This document shows, piece by piece, positions 53,566 to 63,507 of a stretch of 64,000 nucleotides of DNA. Both the position numbers and the translations under genes were made by a program. Position 1 is the first letter of the stretch, and each line of letters opens with the position of its first letter. The notes under the pieces were generated by a model. That model worked only from the letters and a program-made list of their open reading frames with translations. It had not been told where the DNA came from and ran no database searches. The stretch is taken from the NCBI GenBank assembly GCA_030568195.1, contig JAJLTO010000003.1, positions 1,386,501-1,450,500 on the forward strand. The letters run 5' to 3'. Origin of the DNA: Dipodascopsis uninucleata var. uninucleata. Lineage: Eukaryota; Ascomycota; Lipomycetes; Lipomycetales; Lipomycetaceae.

Positions 53566-54948
53566 CTAAGTACCTGTACTGCTGGCATTGTTGGAGCCTT
53601 GCGTAGTTGACACCGCTGCAGTTAAGTTGGCACTGTCTTTCGATTCCTTAGACGAAGACACATTGGACTTGGCTTGCTTCTTTCTTGATCCCCCAGACGT
53701 TGAAGGGTTTGTATTACTAGACGCTGCTGCATTATTGCCTATACTGCTATGTTTCTCTGAAGAGTTTGACTCTGCTGTCGAGGCTCTCTCGAGATCCGAT
53801 TTCGAATCAACTTTATTATCTTTGGAAGAAGTGTCATTAGACCCTCCAGTATTGCTGTTGCTGCTCTTGCCTTCATGCTTGTCATTCTTGTCGGCCTTTT
53901 CATTCTTGTCGTTTTTACTACTAGTAGTATTTTCAGAACTCTTGATGTCACTATTTTTTGAGTCGGCCTTCTTCTTAGATGAACGTGACGAAGTTGATTT
54001 AGTATTTCGACTGCGTGCAGGCCGTTTAATTGTGCCATCTGCACGTTCAATTTCCACCTTGTCTTGATCAGCAATCAGCGGACCAGAAAACACAAAGAAG
54101 CCATCCTTGGTAGACGCAGCTTGCTCTTCGAGAAGAAGCTCGGAGTCGTCGATGAAAGGATCATTTATGTCGTACTTGCCATATTTGCTTTCATTTCTGC
54201 GCTTCTTCTGAGCAGCCGAAGCAGCTGCTGCCTTTTTAGTCTCATCGTCACCTGCACTACTTGCTTCAGGCTTTTCATCATCATCGCCCGAATCCATTGA
54301 TTCATCCTCATCGAATAATTCAGCTGCCGTAGAAGCTATCCGTGGATGTAGTGACACCCATCCATATTTATCTTCTGCAAGCTTTGCAAAATTAACAACT
54401 ACATTAGATTTACCGGCTAACGGTACATGAAGACATATTGTAGGAGCGTCTTCACCGTCATCTCCTGATGGCTTTTGACTTTGTTGTGGCGAGCCGAACA
54501 GGAATTTTCCTGGCGAGCTGATATGCTCGGTCTTCACCCTCTTTGGAGCGGGAGTAGAAGGTGCTGTTCCTGTATTGGCAGCTATACTAGAGCTTACTGT
54601 AGCATCAGCACCAGAGGCGGAGTTGACTATGGATCCTGGTGATGATGGCGCAGTTGCTGGTGCACTTGAATTGGAAGTCATTGCAGAAACAGGTAAAGGC
54701 GACAAAAGAGACGAAACTGCAACCGAGCTTGACTCGTGGGACGGTCGACTCGCAGGCGCGTCGTCATTGGTCAGCAAAGAGGCAATAGTAGGTGATGCTG
54801 ACGCTCGTGGTGGGTCTGGCGAGCACTGTTGAGCAATTTTTGACGGTGATACGCTGCTTGGAGAATCGTTCGCTGGTGGTGAAGACACTTTTGATGCAGG
54901 TCCCTTGTCTGGATTGAGCAATGCTGACAATGGATTTGATCCTGTCAT
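53566..54948 (-). CDS. HPC2: HIR histone chaperone complex subunit Hpc2 (ubinuclein family)
   Basis: Intronless, 460 aa. Hpc2 belongs to the HIR complex (Hir1-Hir2-Hir3-Hpc2), which deposits H3-H4 outside S phase and represses histone genes. The defining Hpc2-related domain is at about 255-293 (YGKYDINDPFIDDSELLLEE, then TKDGFFVFSGPLI). A second conserved block (about 170-205, ICLHVPLAGKSNVVVNFAKL) lies upstream. All else is low-complexity: Ser/Pro/Ala-rich N-terminus and Lys/Ser/Asn-rich C-terminus (SSKNDKNEKADKNDKHEGKS). The opposite-strand frame 53588-54067 is only its shadow. Confidence 0.92.
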   Translation of the reverse strand: MTGSNPLSALLNPDKGPASKVSSPPANDSPSSVSPSKIAQQCSPDPPRASASPTIASLLTNDDAPASRPSHESSSVAVSSLLSPLPVSAMTSNSSAPATAPSSPGSIVNSASGADATVSSSIAANTGTAPSTPAPKRVKTEHISSPGKFLFGSPQQSQKPSGDDGEDAPTICLHVPLAGKSNVVVNFAKLAEDKYGWVSLHPRIASTAAELFDEDESMDSGDDDEKPEASSAGDDETKKAAAASAAQKKRRNESKYGKYDINDPFIDDSELLLEEQAASTKDGFFVFSGPLIADQDKVEIERADGTIKRPARSRNTKSTSSRSSKKKADSKNSDIKSSENTTSSKNDKNEKADKNDKHEGKSSNSNTGGSNDTSSKDNKVDSKSDLERASTAESNSSEKHSSIGNNAAASSNTNPSTSGGSRKKQAKSNVSSSKESKDSANLTAAVSTTQGSNNASSTGT

Positions 54949-55706
54949 CTTTAAAAAAAGCTTCTTATATTTCGCAACTCATAAATTTGTCTAGAAATCC
55001 CACTATACAACAAACAATTTCGATTTGCCGATCCGCCGATACACAATTACAAAATATCAGGAACAATAATACGTAATCCTTGTGTTAGTTATTATTTTGC
55101 CTATTCCTCGGTTGTCCGATAATATACTGCTACTGCTAGTTAATAGATTAGTGCCGTTCTTTTATGTGCTCTCGTAGCATTGAACCTCAATGCCATCCCG
55201 ATTTATAGATAATATTTACCTCCTTATATTAATAGTGGAGATTTATTTATATATTTTCTAATTATTACTATTGACAAGCCCAAAATCTGCTGGGAAACAC
55301 AATCCTTCTTGGGTGACTCTGTTTATGCCAAGTCTGGGCCCAGTCTTTGTAGATATGCGTAAGCTGCTGATAAATATGGGTCTACTGACATATGGCCGCG
55401 AAAAGTATAGAGATAAAAAATAAGAGGAAACTGTAACTGATGATGACTAGATATGCTTTGGGTAGCTTATGTTAACTAAATGGGATTATGTAGTGCTAGA
55501 GCTGAAACGATACAATGGATTGAGATGCAGTTCACAATAAGTAGTTAGTGGAGTGTGTTTAGGTCTTCTGTTAAAGAATACTCGGTATTTAATCCCGTAG
55601 AAATTTTGCCTTTACACTGAAGTTTGTTCTTTGTCCTCTTTGGCAGTATTCTACATATTTTTGTTCAAAGTGAGGATTTATTTGAAAGGAACAGATTTGG
55701 TTTGGC
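54949..55706. other. Divergent promoter HPC2/CBP6-like
   Basis: 758 nt without a coding exon, AT-rich. No specific site identified. Confidence 0.45.
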
Positions 55707-56122
55707 ATGTCTGTACCAATAAAGCGATTCGCTGGAATTGTAGGAAAGTGGCCTGAAGATGCTATGAAGAGACAGGTGAACTTGAAGGAAACGCTCGGCG
55801 AACAACTTCAACAATATCAAAGCAACAAAGCAGAGGATTTACCTAAGCTGAAAACCCAGATAGAAGGCGCAGAGGTATTATTAGCAGACAAGTATAAAAA
55901 ATTGGTATGTTGATGAATTGTTTGGAATGCGTCTTTTCTTTCTATTTCTGTTTAGAAACTAATTCAATTACCTATTGATTTCAATAGTTCCCTGTGTCGG
56001 ATAAACTTATGAGACCTTCTAGTAATCCTAAGTATTACGAAGATTTGCAGCGAGAAATGATTGATGGTCAAGGTCAGGGTCCTTCATTAATGGCTCGAGT
56101 AAAGATTTTTTTTACTGGCTAG
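55707..56122 (+). CDS. CBP6: Mitochondrial complex III assembly factor (CBP6/UQCC2-like)
   Basis: Exons 55707-55904 and 55988-56122 give 110 aa. Cbp6/UQCC2 proteins, with Cbp3/UQCC1, bind newly made cytochrome b and couple its translation to complex III assembly. Recognised from the short basic N-terminus (KRFAGIVGKWPEDAMK) and the conserved end formed across the intron: LLADKYKKLFPVSDKLMRPS, then NPKYYEDLQREM. The intron (82-83 nt) has donor GTATGT and acceptor AATAG. The small size and quick divergence of this family leave some doubt. Confidence 0.72.
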
Positions 56123-56351
56123 TCACGCGATGAGAATTCTTCAAGTTGTAATATAGGTGGTTTAAATGGATATTAATTTTCGTTATTTCTTCGAATTTAT
56201 TTATCAGAAATCATGGAAAATTGGTCATTAGATGTGTCAACAAGAGTTGATACATAGTATTAAATAGACTAATATAGGAATGCCTGAGTATGAGTGTATT
56301 TAATTCAAGAATACTTGTACATATTGCAATAAAATGAGAGATTATAAATTT

Positions 56352-57617
56352 TCATTCCGCTTTTCTTCGTCTTCCACCACCTTTCTTCCATAGCCATAAT
56401 GCATCGATTGCACATGTTCGTAATCCCATGTGGCGTGTCTTATTTTCGTCTGATGCTTCATAAATGGAATCAACTACTCTGGTGTGGTCGACAATGTCCC
56501 ATAAGACATCCGAAACGTAGTCACCATAAGTATATTTTCCTAGTCGATACAATATACGACCCATTATTTGTACTGCAATAGCTCGCTGTGCAGGTACAGC
56601 ACTTCTGCATAAATGTGAGAGCTCCGGAATTGTGTATCCTGCATATCCAGGAGAGTCCGAATGATGATGAAGGCCTAGTGTTACGGGTAGAGTTCGAGAT
56701 TTTGACGGGGGAACAATTTGTCCCTGAAAATCAAATCTAATGTCGGCTGGTAGTAATGAGTCCTGATGTGGATTGTAAGGCGAAGACTCATCTTCTTCTT
56801 CAGTAACAGGTTTCATCCATGCGAGAGCTGAAGGATCAGCAGGAAGTTCTGGGAAATACTGCTGATGGAGCTTTTCAAGAAAATCTGGTGCATCTGGGTC
56901 AAGACGGGGTGGCGCGGGAAAGTGAATACTGTCTACTCTCACATCTGGGGCATTTTGGTCTTTCAGATCCTTCAGGGAACTTGACTGATCTGTGTCTTCA
57001 GTTGCACATTCTTCTGAAAATTTCACCTTCTTTTCAGTCTTTGGTTTCACTTCTTGTTCTAGCTTTTCTTCCCGCTTAGCATCATTAGTGCTACCGGCTC
57101 TTACTTCATCTATCTGAGGACCGAGAATGGCATCGGCTACCGATGAATCTCTTGCCAGAATCCTTGATATCAAACCCGGAGGTAATGAGGCTCTAAGAGC
57201 CTCTCTCTCAGCTGCAATCTCTTCAGATGACATGCTGGCTATCTTCTTGTCGTTTTCCATGCTGATGCGATGCGCTTCAGTGTCTATGTCTATATCTCGA
57301 CTATTTTTTGACTTTGTATTCTGTCTTTCCACATATTTGCTCGATTCTTTTTTCCCACTACATGGCACCAAGACAGGCATGTGAGCTGATGGCCTTTCTC
57401 CCGAACTTATTTTGTCTTGTATATCTTGTCGTCGGCGTGATCTCCAAAGCGACTGGCGCTTTGTTCCGCCACTAGGTCTGCCAAAGATTTCTATTCCTGT
57501 ATTTTCATCACCTGTAGTTGCTGTTGCCTCACGAGCTTCCTCTCTAAGGCAACCATTTACTTCTATCCGTGCAGAGTGCTCCATAGGGCGCTCCAAGATG
57601 TCTTTGACTAAGTCCAT
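56352..57617 (-). CDS. RBA50: RNA polymerase II-associated protein 1 (RPAP1/Rba50)
   Basis: Intronless, 421 aa from Met at 57617 (MDLVKDILERP); the frame is open to an ATG at 57632, but MDLVKDI looks like the family start. RPAP1/Rba50 helps assemble and import RNA polymerase II. The N-terminal RPAP1 motif is visible at about 125-160 (SMSSEEIAAEREALRASLPP, GLISRIL). The C-terminal motif is near 310-350 (IRFDFQGQIVPPS, LGLHHHSDSPGYAGYTIPEL, SHLCRSAVPAQRAIAVQIMG). Basic end KKGGGRRRKAE. A TCACGTGA octamer lies about 85 bp upstream (57701-57708). Confidence 0.92.
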   Translation of the reverse strand: MDLVKDILERPMEHSARIEVNGCLREEAREATATTGDENTGIEIFGRPSGGTKRQSLWRSRRRQDIQDKISSGERPSAHMPVLVPCSGKKESSKYVERQNTKSKNSRDIDIDTEAHRISMENDKKIASMSSEEIAAEREALRASLPPGLISRILARDSSVADAILGPQIDEVRAGSTNDAKREEKLEQEVKPKTEKKVKFSEECATEDTDQSSSLKDLKDQNAPDVRVDSIHFPAPPRLDPDAPDFLEKLHQQYFPELPADPSALAWMKPVTEEEDESSPYNPHQDSLLPADIRFDFQGQIVPPSKSRTLPVTLGLHHHSDSPGYAGYTIPELSHLCRSAVPAQRAIAVQIMGRILYRLGKYTYGDYVSDVLWDIVDHTRVVDSIYEASDENKTRHMGLRTCAIDALWLWKKGGGRRRKAE

Positions 57618-57632
57618 GGCATAATAGATCAA

Positions 57633-58449
57633 TACTTGTAGCTAAATAACGAATGCTGATTCATAACTATAGAAGCAAAATAAATTTCGAAGTGGAAAAG
57701 TCACGTGATCGATGCTTCCCTCAAACGATGATCGCCTGAAATACTCTTTAGTAGGAAGATTCGCGGAAATGCTTGTCCTCCAATGGCTCTCCAACCTCCA
57801 AAAACGACGTCGATTCGGCTTCGTTATAGAGCACATTTAATTGTATTCTAGAGAAAAGTTGATACTACAAAGATTATTAAATAATAGTTCTTATATATTA
57901 ACTTTTGAGAGGTCTGAATCAGCACTTTGTAGGAAGTATATAGATTTAATGTGAGTGTTCAGGATATACTGATGTTAGTGACGAAGGATTATGCGAAAAG
58001 CGATCAGGCTTAACCGTCTTGATTTGATATTATACACTACTGAATGCTGACAGATAGCTAGTTTTTGGTTTTGATTGTTAATTGTGAATCCACGAGTAAT
58101 ACGAACAGAGTTGGATACAGGCGGTTTGAGATATTGCTAGCATTGGCCAATTTTATAACACGTATTATCTCTGAACCTGTCACAGAACCTGGATATCATG
58201 CTAAATATTTATCGAATTTTATAAGATGTGAGTAGGATAATTGCTTGTGCTCTATAATTAAACTATCATCGTACTACTATTAACTAAAGGCTCATATATC
58301 AATGCGATCAACAAGTTAAGCCTAACATTTAAAGTGCATATTTAGCTAACCTTTTTTAATATCAGAACTTGATTGATAATAGATTGGAAGGTTGAGATAT
58401 TCAAAAGCTGCTTATACAAAAGGCGATAGGACGGATTTGGAGTCGTAGG
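57633..58449. other. Divergent promoter RPAP1/7TM receptor
   Basis: 817 nt. A TCACGTGA octamer sits at 57701-57708 on the RPAP1 side. The remainder is AT-rich with no exon seen. Confidence 0.45.
57701..57708. promoter_or_regulatory. TCACGTGA octamer upstream of RPAP1
   Basis: Perfect E-box palindrome, about 85 bp before the likely RPAP1 start, a normal distance for a yeast activator site. Confidence 0.45.
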
Positions 58450-60011
58450 ATGTCGGAGTCGCTGTTGAACGAAACATCAGAGGGCTGTCCGTTGCCTCTA
58501 CTTCCATGGGAGCCATTAACTGCTACAAAGTACACCGATTGGTTCAATGCGCATAGATTTTGCACCAAAGGATGTTGTATGGCATGCAATTATTTATCTG
58601 ATATGTATCATAACGTATATGCATTATCGAAGTCAGATATGTCGATAGGAATTGCCTCAATGGTCGTGTCTATTTTGTTGATGGTATCACAATTACTATC
58701 AAGAAGACTGGTAGTCTCTGAGTTTAATTTCATGCAAGCATTGGCACTGTTTATAGCAACTGGAGCAACTACAATATTTGGTTTCATTAATGAGCCAGTT
58801 TTCTGTCAAGACAAGATCACACCAGCTCTGGGGAAGTATAATCCTGGCTGCATGATCCAAAACATATGGTATATGTTTGGATTTCAATTGATTATGCTTA
58901 CCCTCGTCGTTCGAATTTTAAAAATGTACTGCATGGTAGTATTTTCAAAGCAAATACCTCAGAGAATTTTTATGGCTATTATTATCATAATATCTGCTGC
59001 CTTTACGGCAGCAAGCGCGCCTTTTACAGCATATAGCTCGGGTTACTTCTGTAGCCCGAGTTATCCCCAAAATTACTACACAACCCTTATTCCTAGTGTG
59101 ATTTATACAGCTATATCAGTTACGCTGCAGCTATTGACAGCATTCTCAGTTATTAAAGTAAGTTGCGATGACTTGATGAGCATGCAAATGTAATGATCGT
59201 CACGATACTAATGTTTTTGGTAACTTCTATTTAGACATTGTACCGAGTGGAAACATCTCTCCACAAAGCCAAAGAAAACTCTGCTCTCGAGGATAATCAT
59301 AAAATGGGCTTCTTAAAGAGATTAAATATTGTTTTGTATTCTTGTTGGAGGTTTCTACGCCTGTCATGGCGCTCAATGGTGTTTGTTTTATTCATGGCAA
59401 TTATCATCATATTTCTTTCAGCAAATGCATTTGCTGCATCCCGTAAATCAAAGCGCGTCGATGGATTTAATTCCATGACTATTTTTCTTACCTGCATGAC
59501 TACTTCACGTGAAAGAAACATATGCCAGGAAGCTGTTAGACATAGTCTGGACAAATCAACAGTACTAGTATTTGGGAACACTCTTTTGTGCTCTACTTTT
59601 GTGCTATTGTTTACCGAATTACGTCCTTTTTTCTTCAGGGGATGGGCACTATTGCTTCGGAATCCAAGGCTCTTCCTCAGTAGGTCGCAGAGGGAATTTG
59701 AATTATCACGTCTAGATGAGAAGAAACGGGCATCGCCTGTACAAGTCACCCATCGAAAGTGGAATAACCTTTTTAGACGCGACACCGCAAACAGTCAACT
59801 TCCGATGGCTTTAAGTGGCTTGGACAATAGTACAAATATAGATGATTTTGCTGATAATATTACCATAGCTAATGAATATCAAGATGACGAGGGTCGGACT
59901 ATCATAGTTAATGTTAATCAGGCGATCCACGAGATTAATCGCTCCTTCCATCCTGCAGCGGGTAGAGAATTCCATATGGATCATAATCCCAATGACGAGA
60001 ATGATATGTAA
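58450..60011 (+). CDS. Seven-transmembrane receptor, Frizzled-like fungal GPCR
   Basis: Exons 58450-59157 and 59235-60011 give 494 aa; branch TACTAAT. The N-terminal 60 residues are Cys-containing (Cys13, 38, 42, 43, 46; motif FCTKGCCMACNYLSD). This resembles the CCxPC cluster of fungal Frizzled/Smoothened-like receptors. Seven hydrophobic spans at about 64-84, 93-113, 137-160, 172-195, 212-235, 281-305 and 343-364 fit a GPCR with a long third inner loop. The extracellular loops carry Cys119/Cys134 and Cys201. The C-terminal tail (about 130 aa) is hydrophilic. Ligand unknown; the receptor class is a judgement from topology and the Cys motif. Confidence 0.75.
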
Positions 60012-60544
60012 AGCTAAATTTTTTATAAATCATTTGGGCTAATTTTGGCGTTTTAGCATTCTATAATACTTGAGGTTTTGAGTGGCTTAGCAATTTGATA
60101 GTTGCTATTTAGGTATAACGCAGATGCGTGTTACGAAAAGTTCAGAGATATCGCTTTCTGAGATGGTATAATATTGGATAATAATGGAGTTTCTTTTAGT
60201 TTTTACACGGCGTTTGTTATTTGAACTGCCTTGATTTCCGGTTTGTTTCTTTTGGAATGGAAAAATCACTGTTTTTGGGTTATGTTATTACATCTATGGC
60301 TGCTTTGTACTATAATAATTTTTTTAATCATCATTGTCACCTTCTATATATTCCGTGGTTTATCGCTATTTCATTTAGTTGTGTAATTTTAATTACCATC
60401 TGCACATTGTATATAATTGGTATTCGTCGGTGTTGAATTTGTTTTCAGCTTACTGTTTCGACTGTCCCGGTTATTCTAAAAGCTAAAGGAAGATTTTAGT
60501 AAGTTTGACGTGCGGCTCACTGACATCAATTGCTTATCTCCATA

Positions 60545-60552
60545 TCACGTGA
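60545..60552. promoter_or_regulatory. TCACGTGA octamer upstream of the FMP42-like gene
   Basis: Perfect octamer about 480 bp before the MFS start codon, in a shared tail/promoter spacer. Confidence 0.35.
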
Positions 60553-60578
60553 TAATATGGATCAGTTTGGTCCCGAAA

Positions 60579-60617
60579 TTCCACGAAGAGAAGAAAGATA
60601 TACAATACTTCGTGGAA
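60579..60617. repeat. 10-bp perfect inverted repeat with 19-nt spacer
   Basis: TTCCACGAAG (60579-60588) and CTTCGTGGAA (60608-60617) are exact reverse complements. Only 26 bp after the TCACGTGA octamer. Confidence 0.75.
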
Positions 60618-61033
60618 GGGATGAAGCAGCAGGATACCACAACAGCAGCATTAGATTATGAGAGATAGTAAGGTACAAAACGGGACAAATAAGAGAAGCT
60701 TTTGAATTTTCTGAAGATTTGGAAAAGTTTAAGAATCCCGGAGGAAGCTGTGGCGACAAATAGAACGAAGATCTCAAGGTTTAGTTCCTTATTGACCATT
60801 ATCATAAACGATAGATTAACAAGGTTGAAAAGAGTGGTAAATAGTTGTCTTTTTCGATAGGTTTGCTTTTAATCAATTTTTTTCAAAATTGATTATATAG
60901 GGATCCGAAAATTTAGGGAAGTAGGCGTGCTGGGGTTCAAATATACGTCGGGGTAGACCGAAATACAGACAAATATAGGAGATAACGACCGCCTGTTTGT
61001 AGAGAGACGGTCATCGACAAGTTTTGCAGCAAA

Positions 61034-62759
61034 ATGGTGCATTATACACAAGTTTCAAAATCAAAGAGACTACTTCAGATTACTTGTGCTGTGATATGGT
61101 GTCTTCTTGGAGCCGGAATAATTTTTGTAAGTAGTATTGAAATAAATGGGAAACCGTGATCTAGCCTGACTTTGCTAGAACATTGTGTACAGATATGGCT
61201 AACGCGAGTGTGATATCTATTTCATTCTCATATAGGGATTTGCAGCTTTGAAGACAGTATGGCTTAGCGAAGGCGTATATGCTAATCTTTGTACTACGGA
61301 AGAAAATGAGCGAGGCTATATATGTTCGAGAAGAGAGATCAAAATCAACTTTGTATTTACTTGTGCGTCGGTGGTTACAAACTTTGCTGGTGTAATCGTG
61401 GGTATCATTCTGGATAAATATGGTCCTCGCTTGTGTGGAGTAATAGGTGGTTTTTTGATTGGAGCTGGCGCAATGATGTTGGCATTTGCTAACACTATTA
61501 GACTTCTTGACTTATATGTGGTTGGATTCATGATTGTGGCTTTTGGCGGGCCATTTATCTTTATTTCCTCTTTCCATCTATCAAATGCATTTCCCGCTCA
61601 TTCTGGTCTAATTCTGTCTGTACTGACTGGTGCTTTTGATTCGTCCACTGCTGTTTATCTGGTGTATAGACTTATATATGACGAGAGTAATGGCGCGTTT
61701 CATCCTCGCGCTTTCTTCTTGCTTTACATGATCGTCCCTGTGTTTATAATTGTTGTTAGTGTTACTCTGATGCCGAAGGATAGTTATAAGCCCGGAAGTC
61801 CAATATCAAAAGTTCTGGAAGACGGTAGCGATAGTGGTACGGAAAGCAGCGGAGACACGTTAGGCTCTGTCGACGCTATTAGTGCTGTTAAAGCAGACAG
61901 CAGAAATGGTAAAGCTAGCACACCGTCAAAGAAGAAAGATTATCACTTAAGTGATGATGACATTATATCAGAGCAGACAGCTCTACTATCTGTTGATGAC
62001 CGTGAAATTGAGAGTACCGATATATTTGAGTTCAATGCTGAGGAGCTTCGAAAGCTTCGAATATCTGGAGTATGGGGTGCTCTTCATGGAAAGAGCGCGT
62101 TACAGCAAATCAGGACGCCCTGGTTTATACTTTTGTGCTCATTTTCTATGATTCAGATGATCCGACTAAATTATTTCGTTGCTTCTATAAGAGCGCAGTA
62201 TGAATTTATTTTCCATAGTCCAGAAATTGCCCATAATTTGAACAGATTGTTTGATGTGGCTCTACCTATAGGTGGAATTGTTACAGTACCAATCGGTGGA
62301 ATACTTCTTGACAATTTCTCGACAGTGACTACACTCACTCTACTTCTGTTAATGGGAACGGCTTTTGGAGTTCTTGGAAACCTTGCTTATATCTCAGCAG
62401 CATATGCAAATATCTTTATTTTTGTTATCTATCGGTCATTATTCTATACGGCTTCATCAGACTATAGTGCTAAAGTGTTTGGATTTGACACTTTCGGCAA
62501 AGTTTACGGTTTGATTTCTACGATATCCGGTCTTTTGAACTTTTCTCAGTCTGCATTCGATCATCTGACTCATAGAGTACTAAATAAAGATCCTCGCCCC
62601 GTAAACATTGGATTGCTCTTACTGTCCTCTGCAATAGGCACGTATTTTGTGGTTTACGTGTCTAGACAATCTAGAAAGCTAAAGCGATCGGCCCTTGAAT
62701 TTGAAGCGGAGCGAGCGACGGCTATTCGAATGCCTGGATATAGTGTTTCTGAGGCTTAA
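61034..62759 (+). CDS. MFS transporter, FMP42-like
   Basis: Exons 61034-61126 and 61236-62759 give 538 aa; branch GCTAAC. About 12 hydrophobic spans: the first (LLQITCAVIWCLLGAGIIFG) is completed by splicing. A large hydrophilic loop in the middle (about 190-270, rich in Ser/Asp/Lys) separates two six-span halves, as in MFS proteins. The inter-span motif IILDKYGPRLCGVIGG matches the MFS DxxGxR-type loop. It resembles the fungal FMP42 group (vacuolar or mitochondrial proteome, substrate unknown), related to amino-acid/LAT3-like carriers. Substrate cannot be assigned. Confidence 0.82.
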
Positions 62760-63507
62760 TAATGTTATAATTTTATATTATTCTTAGCATTGTAATAGTT
62801 CTGATGAAGAGATATTATTTTGAGGTCTAGTTTGGATAAGTTGTATTATAGATATCATATTTCCATTTTTGGGTTCCGCTATCTAAAATGTACTCATTGT
62901 ATGAGTACACATTTTGACAGCGTCCATTTTTATTTATTATGCGCCCAACATTTTATTTGAGCGTGTGAAGTTAGAACTGAGAGAACAGATAAGTATTTTG
63001 CTGCAATACTATACTATTATATTTGTAATTTCTAGTACACATTTTGCGTGAGCGTATTATTTAATAATGATACTAGTAATAATGAAAATACTGAGTAATA
63101 TCCTAAGTTTCAGGATTACCTGCAGCATTTAGTACACTATTATAACTACCTGTCGTTTATTACATAATCTATCTTTCCATCAGAGATAAGAGCATAATAA
63201 ATATCGATTAAAAATTTGAATATAAAATCAACTTTCACTAAGATCTAACGAGGATAAGAAAAATCAAGTTAAAAATCTATATATCATATGTAGTGTCATT
63301 CTTTATACATCTATCTATATGTTGATGGGAACAAAAATTCATGTAAGACAATTTATTACACAGGAAAAGATACATTTAAAAATCCTGTTCCAAACTGTCT
63401 CAACATAAACTGCAACAGAGCACTGTGCAAAATTCAGATTTACGTATCTTAGCGCGGTGACTCTCTCTGCTCCTATAGCTCAATTTTCGAAAACATTCTT
63501 AAAGCAA
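62760..63507. other. Convergent 3' spacer MFS/DPL1
   Basis: 748 nt, AT-rich. It holds a short hairpin (62889-62909) and a 13-bp direct repeat AGTACACATTTTG at 62904-62916 and 63034-63046. No gene. Confidence 0.5.
62889..62909. repeat. 9-bp hairpin in the MFS gene's 3' flank
   Basis: TGTACTCAT (62889-62897), loop TGT, ATGAGTACA (62901-62909). About 130 bp after the stop codon, so it may fall in the 3' UTR. Confidence 0.6.

Larger units (their letters stand above)
60012..61033. other. 1-kb spacer 7TM receptor/MFS gene
   Basis: 1022 nt. T-rich on the left. A TCACGTGA octamer (60545-60552) and a 10-bp inverted repeat (60579-60617) lie in the middle, upstream of the MFS gene. The frames 60221-60436 (+) and 60562-60777 (-) look random. 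Confidence 0.45.

Noticed and set aside
53588-54067. 159-codon plus-strand frame rich in Leu/Phe/Ser
   Set aside because: Antisense shadow of the Ser/Lys-rich HPC2 tail; hydrophobicity is a by-product of complementing Lys and Ser codons.
60931-60950. GGGTTCAAAT sequence resembling a tRNA B box
   Set aside because: No matching A box, acceptor stem or cloverleaf could be built around it.
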